From: CAYJNO01 sp964371715
GTDB taxonomy: Bacteria > Bacillota_I > Bacilli_A > Erysipelotrichales > Erysipelotrichaceae
Direction of reading: 5' to 3'
NCBI GenBank assembly: GCA_964371715.1
Contig: CAYJNO010000010.1
Span: 1-64,000, forward strand
Length of the DNA stretch: 64,000 nt
Made by a program: the position numbers and the translations under genes
Shown: positions 53,552 to 62,318 of the stretch, piece after piece
Numbering within the stretch: the first letter of the stretch is position 1
Layout of the letters: the number at the start of each line of letters is the position of its first letter
The notes under the pieces: model-generated
The model's database searches: none
Seen by the model: only the letters and a program-made list of their open reading frames with translations
Told to the model about the DNA's origin: nothing

Positions 53552-54448
53552 TTACATCACGACCTTTTTTCTTGCATAGTTTAATAATGCATTTGAAGCA
53601 AATATTACAACCATTAGGACAATACCGATTGAAAATCTAATATCGTAATCTAACCCAGTAGTTTCTTTTAAACCTGATAACATTGTACTAGTTAGAGTTC
53701 TTGTAATATCAAATGGATTAAATGTAGGTCCATATAACTTATTACCTGCTACCATCGAAACTGCAGTTGCTTCACCAAACGCTCTTCCAAGACCTAATAT
53801 TGCTCCAGCAAAAATCCCTGATTTTGCACTTATTAATACTACTTTAAAATTAGTTTGTGTTTGTGTTGCTCCTAATGCTAAAGAAGCATTTTCTAAATCT
53901 TTATCTACTGCTTCTATTGCACTCATTGATAATGTTGTAATTGTCGGTAATATCATTATTGCAAGAAGAATTATAACTGCCAATAATGATGAGCCTCCTG
54001 CTGTTTGTACTCCGAAAAGATCACCTAACTCTTTTACTATATTTACAATTATTCCACTAGCAAATACCCCATATACAATACTTGGAATACTTGCAAGTAA
54101 TTCTATTGTTGATTTCATTATTGGCTTTAGTTGTTTTGGCGCAATCTTTACCACAAATAAAGCTGTCAATACTGAAATTGGAAATGCTATTAATAGGGCA
54201 AAGAATGCCGATACTAATGTATTAATAACAATGAATCCTACACCATAAATTCCTTGATCTGCACGATATGTTGTCCCAAATAAGAAATCTATCAAGTTTA
54301 CTTGTCCATACTCATAACCTGGCAAAAAAGGACTTACGCCCTTTATGCAGATAAATAGTATTAATATTACTATAAAACTTGCTGAAATCATTGCCATTAA
54401 TCTGAATAAAATCGTAAAGATTTTATCGATTAATTTTTTATTATTCAT
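53552..54448 (-). CDS. pstC: Phosphate ABC importer permease PstC
   Basis: 298 residues with six membrane segments. KGVSPFLPGYE near residue 36, FLFGTTYRADQGIYGVGFIV, LLASIPSIVYGVFAS and the EAA loop DLENASLALGATQTQTNFKV, then LGLGRAFGEATAVSMVAGNK, are the PstC pattern. Coupled to pstS by a TAATG overlap. Confidence 0.96.
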   Translation of the reverse strand: MNNKKLIDKIFTILFRLMAMISASFIVILILFICIKGVSPFLPGYEYGQVNLIDFLFGTTYRADQGIYGVGFIVINTLVSAFFALLIAFPISVLTALFVVKIAPKQLKPIMKSTIELLASIPSIVYGVFASGIIVNIVKELGDLFGVQTAGGSSLLAVIILLAIMILPTITTLSMSAIEAVDKDLENASLALGATQTQTNFKVVLISAKSGIFAGAILGLGRAFGEATAVSMVAGNKLYGPTFNPFDITRTLTSTMLSGLKETTGLDYDIRFSIGIVLMVVIFASNALLNYARKKVVM

Positions 54449-55383
54449 TATTCAACTTCAGAAAATGTAGTGATTGTTCCACTATAGATTGCATTTAAAT
54501 CTTCTGTTGAAATATCTTCTAAAGCATTGTTTGGACTTACTACTGCAACTACTGCATCTAAGCAATATGTTCCTGTAAATGCCCCATCAGCAACTGTTTC
54601 AGTATCTTTAAATGGTCTTGATGCAAACCCTATATCAGCAGCATTAGCTCCATCTTTTTCTTCACCTAAAGTTCTTTTGAAACCATCAGATGACCCAGTT
54701 TGATTAGTTGCAAAATTGAAGTTACCAGCCATTGGTTGGAATGATGCTAAAGCAGCTTCTAAAGTTTTACTAACAGATGTTGAACCAGCTGTTGTAATTG
54801 TAATACCTGTATTGTCTTGGTCAACGATTGGATAATTAGCTTTTAATTCAGCCCATGGTGTTCCACTTGTAATATCAACAATTCCACCAGCAGATTCAAC
54901 TACTAATAAACCTTCTGTTGATAATGTAATGTAAGCAACAAATGCTTCAATTAATTGTTCTTTTTCTGTTGAGTCAAAATCCCCTGTTGCTCTTGTAACA
55001 TATGCAAATGGTCTTGACATTGTATATGTACCATCAATTGTTGTCTCAATTGATGCACTAACTCCATTGTATGATAAAGGTTTGATATTGTTTGCTTCAA
55101 AATCAGTTGTTAAAGATACATAACCAATTGCATTTTCATTTTGTGATACTTTAGTAGCCATATCGCCATTGCTTGAAACTTCAATACTATCAGCAGTAAT
55201 TGATTCAAGTCCAATTGCTTCTTCAAATGCACTTCTAGTTCCACTTGATGCATCTCTTGTATATACTGCGATTGTTGCTCCATCAGTACTTGGTGTATTT
55301 GTTTCTTCACCAGTAGATGATTCTGTACTTGAGCATCCTACCATTAATAATAAGCTTATACATAACACTAATAATTTTTTCAT
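54448..55383 (-). CDS. pstS: Phosphate-binding lipoprotein PstS
   Basis: 311 residues. Lipobox LMVGC with Cys17. IAVYTRDASSGTRSAFEEAI near residue 39 is the phosphate-binding loop with Ser-Gly-Thr-Arg; AGSTSVSKTLEAALASFQP is a second phosphate-type loop; IGFASRPFKDTE follows near 250. The order looks circularly permuted relative to E. coli PstS, since a TAGSTSV segment usually opens the protein but here stands near residue 200. AAGGAG is upstream, and a PhoP-box-like repeat lies before it. Confidence 0.92.
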   Translation of the reverse strand: MKKLLVLCISLLLMVGCSSTESSTGEETNTPSTDGATIAVYTRDASSGTRSAFEEAIGLESITADSIEVSSNGDMATKVSQNENAIGYVSLTTDFEANNIKPLSYNGVSASIETTIDGTYTMSRPFAYVTRATGDFDSTEKEQLIEAFVAYITLSTEGLLVVESAGGIVDITSGTPWAELKANYPIVDQDNTGITITTAGSTSVSKTLEAALASFQPMAGNFNFATNQTGSSDGFKRTLGEEKDGANAADIGFASRPFKDTETVADGAFTGTYCLDAVVAVVSPNNALEDISTEDLNAIYSGTITTFSEVE

Positions 55384-55412
55384 AGATTTAATAATCTCCT
55401 TTTTACAAATTT

Positions 55413-55418
55413 ATTCTA
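55413..55418 (-). promoter_or_regulatory. -10 of pst operon
   Basis: TAGAAT on the minus strand, nine bases downstream of the PhoP-box-like repeats, which replace a -35 as in PhoP-activated promoters. Confidence 0.5.
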
Positions 55419-55427
55419 TTAATAATT

Positions 55428-55466
55428 TGTATGATAAAAATAAGATTATTGTAAAATAAATGTAAA
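55428..55466 (-). promoter_or_regulatory. PhoP box before pstS
   Basis: Minus-strand hexamers at an exact 11-base period: TTTACA (55461-55466), TTTACA (55450-55455), CTTATT (55439-55444, poor) and CATACA (55428-55433). This fits the TTWACA-N5 repeat bound by PhoP dimers. Confidence 0.7.
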
Positions 55467-55469
55467 ATA

Positions 55470-56207
55470 TTACTTAAATTTAAAATTAGCTCCTTTAATA
55501 TAAATAAATATAAAAGAAGTAATAAATACTATTAATAATACTATACTTATATTTATTGAGTTAAATTCTATATTATTTGTACTTACTACTACATCACTAC
55601 TGTAATACAATTCAGGTACAACTTTAGTATTAACTTGTTTTTGTAATTCATAAATGATATTTAATCCTGTCATTACAATAAATGCGCTTAATGTTGATAG
55701 AATTAGCTTAAGTTGTTTGATAGAAGTATTATAAATCCATTGAATAGTCCCTATCGGTTTATTTAATGCATGAGCTATTTCTTTATGTGACATTTCTCCT
55801 ACAATTTTTAAAGTTACAACTTCTTGTTGCGTTGCATTTAAGTTTTTAATTAAACTATAATATGCCTCTAAATCAATTAAATCTTTTAGTTCTTTATTTT
55901 CATATGTAAAATTAAATTCATCGATAGTGATTGTTTCTTTTAATGATCTTTTATACATTAATGCTTCATTTTTGATTAGTGTATAAAACCAACTTGAATA
56001 TCCTTTACTTGGAAATTTATCTTTTGCCAATGAATTTAATTTAATTAATATTATTTGTATAATCTCTTTTACATCTTCCTCATTATTTAAAACACTATAG
56101 GCAACACTATATATATAGCGATAATAGTTTTTATAAATTAACTCTAATCCAATCTCTTCATTATTTTTGATTAAATCAAATATTGTGCTTAATTCTAATT
56201 TCTCCAT
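55470..56207 (-). CDS. Sigma-70 (ECF-like) factor with C-terminal membrane segments
   Basis: 245 residues. Sigma region 2 lies at about 15-85 (LIYKNYYRYIYSVAYSVLNN, EDVKEIIQIILIKLNSLA, SSWFYTLIKNEALMYKR) and region 4 at about 115-165 (TQQEVVTLKIVGEMSHKEIA with LNKPIGTIQWIYNTSIKQLK). After it come two hydrophobic segments, about 168-186 (LSTLSAFIVMTGLNIIY) and 218-238 (ISIVLLIVFITSFIFIYIKG), with a 30-residue outer loop. The sigma factor therefore appears tied to the membrane by its own C-terminus. No anti-sigma gene is adjacent. Upstream is GAGGTG and a TATAAT at 56232-56237. The target genes are unknown; the M6 protease beside it is one candidate. Confidence 0.82.
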   Translation of the reverse strand: MEKLELSTIFDLIKNNEEIGLELIYKNYYRYIYSVAYSVLNNEEDVKEIIQIILIKLNSLAKDKFPSKGYSSWFYTLIKNEALMYKRSLKETITIDEFNFTYENKELKDLIDLEAYYSLIKNLNATQQEVVTLKIVGEMSHKEIAHALNKPIGTIQWIYNTSIKQLKLILSTLSAFIVMTGLNIIYELQKQVNTKVVPELYYSSDVVVSTNNIEFNSINISIVLLIVFITSFIFIYIKGANFKFK

Positions 56208-56262
56208 GATACACCTCTACTTATTAGATGTATTATACCTTATTTTTTGTTGGTAATTAAAT

Positions 56263-56304
56263 AATAAAAGCTATTAAAAGTTCATACTTTTAATAGCTTT
56301 TATT
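56263..56304 (-). terminator. Terminator of M6 protease gene
   Basis: AATAAAAGCTATTAAAAG and CTTTTAATAGCTTTTATT are a perfect 18-bp stem around a six-base loop, directly after the protease stop codon and before the sigma gene. Confidence 0.92.
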
Positions 56305-56305
56305 C

Positions 56306-59300
56306 CTATTTATCTTTTATTTTACCTTTAAAAATGTAAATACCAAACCCAATAATAATTGCAGCAATAATTGAAAATATTGTGAATAATAAATTTGATT
56401 TTTCTAATTGTTCTTCTGTTATTGTTAAAACTGTAGTTGAATAACCTACCTCTGAATCAATCTTAACCTCATATACTCCTTCAGTTAATGTATCAATATA
56501 TTCTTCTTTAAATTCAATAATTGTACTACCTTCTTTTGCTAAGTAGTGTTTTGAATCTAAAAGTTCATTATTTATATATACTGCTTTAAAATGTTCAAAT
56601 GGTAATGCTGTTCTAATTGATGGAATATTATTTTCATCACTCCCTAAAACTATATTTAAGCTAGTTTCTTCAAGGATTTTATATTCAATATCTTTTAAAT
56701 ATTCATTTATTAAAACTTGAGCTTTTTCAGTATCTTCTTCATTAGTAATTAATTCTTTTAATTTAGCTATTATATCGCTATCATTTACAATATTATCTAA
56801 TCCTAATTCTTCAATCATTAATAATGTATTATTTACCATTTTTTCAACTTCAGCATTTATTATAGAATCTGGAGTAGTTGTAGGTTCTATTGTTGGTACA
56901 ACTGTTGGCACACTTGTTGGTACAACTGTTGGCACACTTGTTGGTACAACTGTTGGCACACTTGTTGGTACAACTGTTGGTACACTTGTTGGTGCACTTG
57001 TTGGTGCACTTGTTGGTGTACTTGTTGGTACAACTGTTGGTACAACTGTTGGTACAATATATCTCTCAATGATATTTATAGTTAATGTTTTAGTAATTCC
57101 ATTTATCACAACATCTATATTTTTTTGACCTAGTTCACTTGTATTAAAGTTTGCGATATCTACTAATGTATTATCTATTATATCAGCATTGCCATTGTTA
57201 TAATAAACTTTAATTTGAAGTCCAGTTTTATCAAATTCAACTGAATCATTTAGATAATAATTAGTTTTATGTGGTTGTGATAATATTTCAAAATCAGTAA
57301 CCTCTTTTTCGATTATTTCAAGATTAAATTGTGCTTTTACACTACCAATACTAATAATTATTGTATTAACTCCAATTGCTGAATTATTAAATCCTGTTAT
57401 TGTAAGGTCTTCATTATCAATAACTATGTCTTTATCACCATTATTATAGTCACCAAATACTACAAGACCTGTAAGATCAATTTCTTCTATTGCATTTTGT
57501 ACATATGTTAATTTATTAGGTAATACACTTATTATTAGTGTTTTTAATAAAACTTCATTAATATTTACATATATATTTGTACTAACTCCTTCGTAAGTTA
57601 TTGTTAACTTTTGATTAGTTATTGCTTCACTACTATCAAATCCATCTATTGAAAAATCTAATGAACTTAATACTTCTACATCTCCATTATTATAATGTGC
57701 TTTTACTACTAGATTTGTTTTTACTAAAGCATCACCAATGAAATAATCTGTTTTATAACCATCTTCGACAGTTAATTTAGTAAGTTCAATTGCTTTAACA
57801 TTATAATTAAATGTTGTACTTATTGTATCATTATAAATTACATTAGCTACAATACTTTCACCTACAGTTTCTGTATTATAGTTAGAAATTGTAAATTCAC
57901 TTCGTGCTAATTCTCTTTCAGTTGAATTATTGTAAGTTGCAGTAACTTTTAAACCAGTTTCAACAATTTCATCTCCAACAAAATATGTTAGTTTTTCAGG
58001 AGCAACTGAAACTGTAATTTTATTAATTACAACATCCTCAATATTTATTGTATAAGTTGTAGTAAATCCATCATAACTTACTGTTAATTCTTGGTTAGCT
58101 TCAGGAGTTGATGAGTCAAAACCTGTTACAGCAACGTTTATATCTGTACCTAAGACATTATTTGTACTACCATCAGTGTAGTTTATTATTATCTCTAAAC
58201 TTGATAAATCTAATATTTCATCTATATAGTAACTTGTCTTACCAGGCGATTTAATTTCAATAGATTCAACTGTTTTAATAGCACTATTAACAAGATAATT
58301 GAAAGTTGTTGTTTTTCCTTCATATGTAACAATTGCTGTTCTTTCACCAGCTGTTGTTGTATCAAAATCACTAATTGTAAACCCATCTGTTACAACTCTT
58401 ACATCTTGTTCATAGATTGCATTAATTGTTAATCCAGTACTATCTGTTGCATCACCTTTATTATATTCAATTTTAGTTGGTAAAGCGTTTAATGAAATAC
58501 CAATTAATTGATTAGAACTTACTTTTTCCTTAACTTCAAATTTATTTGTTGCAGCAAAATAGCCAACATATAAACTATTACCTATTGAAACAATTGATTG
58601 AGATTCAGTAGAAGCACTTACTCTTTCACCTTCTACTACAAAACGATTTTCAATAGCTATTGTATCATCATCAGTATAACGATATACATAAGTACTACCA
58701 CCATCATTATTTGATGGTGCTAAAACATAAATATTACCTTGTGATGAAGTGATTTGTGGCGTGACATAGTTACTTGTTTTTTCAGCAATTTTCTCCCATC
58801 CACCTTCTTTAAAAGTATTTAGTATTAATTTATCATCTGCGCTCTTTACTTCATTAGTTAATAAATATATATTGTTTTCATGACTTGCAATATCAAATGT
58901 TGTATTCAATGTCCCAGTATCTGCTGTATATAAATATTCTCCTATTACTGCAGTATTATTTAGTACTTTTAATTGAATATTAGAACCCATTGAATAGGCA
59001 ACATAAGTATTAATTCCATCATATACTAGTTTTGATGACCCAGCACTAATTTTACTTGACACATTAACTGTTTCAGAAGTATTTATATTCTTGACATAAA
59101 TATCAACTAAACCCCCACCATTTTCTTGTGTTTCTAAAACTTTTATTCCAACATCTGTAGGGATAACATCATATATACTTGTTCCTTTATTTGGTGAAAC
59201 ATAAACATCTTCCCAAGTTGCTGAAGAAGTATATTTTTTTATATTAATAGTTGTTAACCAATCATCATCTCTTTCTAAATAAGCAACATGTATCTCATTA

Positions 59301-60862
59301 TTATAAACGAATACTTTTATTCCCTCAAACAATTCTAAATCTAAGGTATTAAAAGAACTAATCTTAACCCAAGAATCACTTATATAATTATATAAGCTTA
59401 TTGTTGCATTATTATCGTTAGAATCAGCAGTTACAGCATATAAAATATTATTATAATCAATTATTTCAATATCTTTAGAATTACCAGTATATTCTGCAAC
59501 AAGGTTAGTGTTCTCCCATAAATCTACACTTTCATAAGATGGTATAGTGACATTAAATGTCATTGTATCTCCACCACTATTAGAAATATTATCGATTACT
59601 ACACCTGAGTTTGAACCATCACTATAGAAAATTGTACCATCTTCTTTTGCTGCCTCAAGATTTGAACTCCCAAGACTTCTTCTTGTTTCATCAGGGTGAT
59701 TACCACTATAAAATGCATCTATTGTTGAAAATCTACCTTCATATGAAGGATTAATATCACGATAAATATACACACCATATTCACCTACTAGGTTACTAAG
59801 ATTAGTAACTAATGTATTAATACGATAAACTATTAAACCAGATCCACCAAGTTTACTATCTAACATTGTTGTATCTTCAACACCATTACGATATTCAACT
59901 ACAAAAAATTCATATTCATTATATGGCGATTTAATAATATAACCATGCTTTCCATCAGAATTACTTTGTAAACTTAAAGTTAAGTTTGTCGCTGACTCTG
60001 TAATTATTTCTAAATTAGCCCACCCTGAATATTCTTGACGCATATACGCTAAGGGCCATTGTAAAAACTGTGTTGAAAGTGCCATTATATCAAAACCACC
60101 AACAGGTTCTTCCTCTCTAGCATCGCCTGCTGTATATAAATCAGGATATCCTAATAAATGTAAGAATTCATGGCTTATAATTCCTGCTCCACCTACAATT
60201 GCTGATCCATCTTTACCACCATAAATTGCATCTGTATTTTCAACATGTAACTGTTTTAAAGTTAATCCATTATATGTTGTATCTGAATCTTTGTTTGGAT
60301 TATAGTGAGGCCAAATAGTTGGATAATCACTATAATTAGACGCTTCATCAATAAATACAATATTAAAAGAATCTATAACACCATCTGTGTTATAATCTAA
60401 CACTTGATCAGTTTCAGGAATATTTTTTGCAATATAATCTGCAATTTGTTGACTCATTGATTCTTTATAGGTTTCTGCTTTAGTATAAGGAACTTCTATT
60501 GCTTGAATAATCCCATCAACTGTTTCTTGTGGAAATACATTAACTACATTTAATTTACCATAAGATATTTCATCAATGTATCCTTTAAAACTTGTTGGAT
60601 TATTTCCATCATATACTGTCTTTAAATGTTCTTGTGTGGCTGCAGTATGAAAATGGTCTACCTCTTCTTGTTTTGCATCTTCAAAGTATGCAAAAACAAC
60701 AACATTGGCCATTGTTTTATTATCACTACCTGCAATCGGTTCAACCATTGATAAAGTATTATCATTAACTATTTCATTTTTAGCATTAATTCCACCAAAT
60801 TGTGTCATTAATAATATTAAACTTAGTAAAGTTATCTTAATTTTATTTATATATTTATACAT
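56306..60862 (-). CDS. Large surface M6-type metalloprotease with Ig-like repeats
   Basis: 1518 residues. Signal peptide at about 1-27. The M6 (immune inhibitor A-like) catalytic part spans about 45-440, with zinc motif HEFLH at 231-235 followed by LLGYPDLY and FDIMALS. A propeller-like region follows at about 455-800, then six Ig-like repeats (Big_3-type, each about 75 residues, opening like KITVSVAPEKLTYFVGDEI) at about 800-1265. A Pro-Thr-Ser-Val linker of about 15 four-residue units spans about 1270-1330. A final domain and a membrane anchor (LLFTIFSIIAAIIIGFGIYI) with a basic tail end it; there is no LPXTG. It probably cuts host or environmental proteins at the cell surface. AGGAG precedes ATG. 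Confidence 0.9.
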   Translation of the reverse strand: MYKYINKIKITLLSLILLMTQFGGINAKNEIVNDNTLSMVEPIAGSDNKTMANVVVFAYFEDAKQEEVDHFHTAATQEHLKTVYDGNNPTSFKGYIDEISYGKLNVVNVFPQETVDGIIQAIEVPYTKAETYKESMSQQIADYIAKNIPETDQVLDYNTDGVIDSFNIVFIDEASNYSDYPTIWPHYNPNKDSDTTYNGLTLKQLHVENTDAIYGGKDGSAIVGGAGIISHEFLHLLGYPDLYTAGDAREEEPVGGFDIMALSTQFLQWPLAYMRQEYSGWANLEIITESATNLTLSLQSNSDGKHGYIIKSPYNEYEFFVVEYRNGVEDTTMLDSKLGGSGLIVYRINTLVTNLSNLVGEYGVYIYRDINPSYEGRFSTIDAFYSGNHPDETRRSLGSSNLEAAKEDGTIFYSDGSNSGVVIDNISNSGGDTMTFNVTIPSYESVDLWENTNLVAEYTGNSKDIEIIDYNNILYAVTADSNDNNATISLYNYISDSWVKISSFNTLDLELFEGIKVFVYNNEIHVAYLERDDDWLTTINIKKYTSSATWEDVYVSPNKGTSIYDVIPTDVGIKVLETQENGGGLVDIYVKNINTSETVNVSSKISAGSSKLVYDGINTYVAYSMGSNIQLKVLNNTAVIGEYLYTADTGTLNTTFDIASHENNIYLLTNEVKSADDKLILNTFKEGGWEKIAEKTSNYVTPQITSSQGNIYVLAPSNNDGGSTYVYRYTDDDTIAIENRFVVEGERVSASTESQSIVSIGNSLYVGYFAATNKFEVKEKVSSNQLIGISLNALPTKIEYNKGDATDSTGLTINAIYEQDVRVVTDGFTISDFDTTTAGERTAIVTYEGKTTTFNYLVNSAIKTVESIEIKSPGKTSYYIDEILDLSSLEIIINYTDGSTNNVLGTDINVAVTGFDSSTPEANQELTVSYDGFTTTYTINIEDVVINKITVSVAPEKLTYFVGDEIVETGLKVTATYNNSTERELARSEFTISNYNTETVGESIVANVIYNDTISTTFNYNVKAIELTKLTVEDGYKTDYFIGDALVKTNLVVKAHYNNGDVEVLSSLDFSIDGFDSSEAITNQKLTITYEGVSTNIYVNINEVLLKTLIISVLPNKLTYVQNAIEEIDLTGLVVFGDYNNGDKDIVIDNEDLTITGFNNSAIGVNTIIISIGSVKAQFNLEIIEKEVTDFEILSQPHKTNYYLNDSVEFDKTGLQIKVYYNNGNADIIDNTLVDIANFNTSELGQKNIDVVINGITKTLTINIIERYIVPTVVPTVVPTSTPTSAPTSAPTSVPTVVPTSVPTVVPTSVPTVVPTSVPTVVPTIEPTTTPDSIINAEVEKMVNNTLLMIEELGLDNIVNDSDIIAKLKELITNEEDTEKAQVLINEYLKDIEYKILEETSLNIVLGSDENNIPSIRTALPFEHFKAVYINNELLDSKHYLAKEGSTIIEFKEEYIDTLTEGVYEVKIDSEVGYSTTVLTITEEQLEKSNLLFTIFSIIAAIIIGFGIYIFKGKIKDK
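56890..57055 (-). repeat. Tandem 12/24-base repeats encoding PT-rich linker
   Basis: Units like TTGGTACAACTG recur about 14 times in 12-base steps, with a clear 24-base period in part of the array (VPTVVPTS per unit). All steps are multiples of three, so copy-number change would alter linker length without a frameshift. Confidence 0.85.
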
Positions 60863-60887
60863 TTGTAATCTCCTAAAATCCTTGTTT

Positions 60888-60912
60888 ATTATACATATTT
60901 TTTAAGATTATA
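60888..60912 (-). promoter_or_regulatory. Candidate promoters of M6 protease gene
   Basis: Two minus-strand -10 matches: TATAAT at 60888-60893 and TGCTATAAT with TATAAT at 60907-60912. Next to them, at 60914-60935, runs of T and A form a CAATTTTTTT / AAAAAAATTG inverted repeat that may also end the upstream EAL transcript. Confidence 0.4.
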
Positions 60913-60987
60913 GCAATTTTTTTAAAAAAAAATTGTTATAAAAAACTGAATAAACATCAATATAATATTTAATCAGCTTTATTATTA

Positions 60988-62217
60988 TTATTTTATATTT
61001 AAGTTTTCTATCTTTTCAGGTTTAGCAAACAAGTAACCCTGCGTATACTCTACTTTATGATCCATTATTATTTTCTGTATCATTTCATTTTCTACAAATT
61101 CAGCAACTATATTTGCACCAATAAGCTTTGCCATATAACAAATTGATTCTAAAATAATTTTACACTCATTATTATGAGCAAGATTTTTAATAATATCACC
61201 ATCTATTTTAATGGTGTTTGGTTTTAGTGTGATAATTGATGAATATGTAGCATAACCAACACCAAAATCATCAACTGATACTTTACACCCTAATGCTCTT
61301 ACCTCATTTAAGAAGCTGAATAACTCTATATTGTTAATATAGTTTTCAGTTTCTACAAATTCAATATTAATTCTATTTGGCTCAGGAAATTTTTTTAGTT
61401 CATTAATAATCCAATTTTTTTGTTCAAGTGAATGAATATCATAATATGCTAAATTAATACTAAACTCTGATTTTTTATCTTTAAAATCTTTAAGAACTTT
61501 TTCAATTAACATTTTACTTAATGGTATATATAACTTTAATTTCTTTGCCCCTTCTAAATATAACCCAGGATGATATAGTTTACCATTTTCATCATATATC
61601 CTCATTAATGCTTCATACTTGGTTATTTTATTTGTCCTATTATCATAAATACCTTGATAAAATGGTATTACTTTATCATTATTTAGAGCATAGTTAAGTA
61701 GATCAAATAACTCTAAATCTTTTTCTGTTTGATTTTTCATTATTTCTTTTTCATTTGATGCCACTATAAAGTTTGTTTGGCTATACTTATTCATATAATA
61801 TGCACTTTTAACTCTATTTACTAAATCATCACCAAAAGCAACTACAAATCTTGAAATTCCACTAAGCCCAGTTTGCTTTGCTGTAATTAACTCATATTGT
61901 TTATGTGATTCTTGCATTAAATTCAAAAAATCTTCATCACTAATATCATCATTAGCAACTGCCATAAAGTGTTTATATGAATTTATATAGACTTTAATTA
62001 CTTTATCAAGACCCATTTGAATATACCCAAGATTTCCCATTTCTAGGATTTCTCTACTTGAATTGAAGTATTTTTCCTCTCCAAATGTCGCAATCATCAT
62101 ATCAGCATTAATAATTTCAGTCATACAAATTTTGTTAAATTTATATTTTTCATTATCAATTTTAAACTGCTCATAACTCATTATATTAAATCTATGATCT
62201 ATTTTGATTTCTGCCAT
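60988..62217 (-). CDS. EAL domain cyclic di-GMP phosphodiesterase
   Basis: 409 residues. Residues about 20-160 look like a degenerate GGDEF-like fold without the active motif. The EAL domain runs from about 175 to 405: E202-A203-L204 in KYEALMRI, IEFVETENY, the metal-binding DDFGVGYATYSS, IKIDGDII, AEFVEN and TQGYLFAKPE are all there, so an active phosphodiesterase is likely. No membrane segment. GAGGGTG lies before the ATG. It follows the intact pilin gene by 101 bases on the same strand without a strong terminator. Confidence 0.9.
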   Translation of the reverse strand: MAEIKIDHRFNIMSYEQFKIDNEKYKFNKICMTEIINADMMIATFGEEKYFNSSREILEMGNLGYIQMGLDKVIKVYINSYKHFMAVANDDISDEDFLNLMQESHKQYELITAKQTGLSGISRFVVAFGDDLVNRVKSAYYMNKYSQTNFIVASNEKEIMKNQTEKDLELFDLLNYALNNDKVIPFYQGIYDNRTNKITKYEALMRIYDENGKLYHPGLYLEGAKKLKLYIPLSKMLIEKVLKDFKDKKSEFSINLAYYDIHSLEQKNWIINELKKFPEPNRINIEFVETENYINNIELFSFLNEVRALGCKVSVDDFGVGYATYSSIITLKPNTIKIDGDIIKNLAHNNECKIILESICYMAKLIGANIVAEFVENEMIQKIIMDHKVEYTQGYLFAKPEKIENLNIK

Positions 62218-62318
62218 AAATTTTCACCCTCATCTTATGTATGTTTTATAAATGTAACTTTAGTTAAAATAAGTGTACCTCAATATACATCTTTAAACAA
62301 TTAAATTTACATTTACAC

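Noticed and set aside
56890..57055. Short direct repeats resembling a CRISPR array
   Set aside because: Units are contiguous with no unique spacers and they keep the protease frame.
56887..57072. Leu/Val-rich and Gln-rich open frames over the repeat array
   Set aside because: They are other-frame readings of the PT-linker repeats; no start signals.
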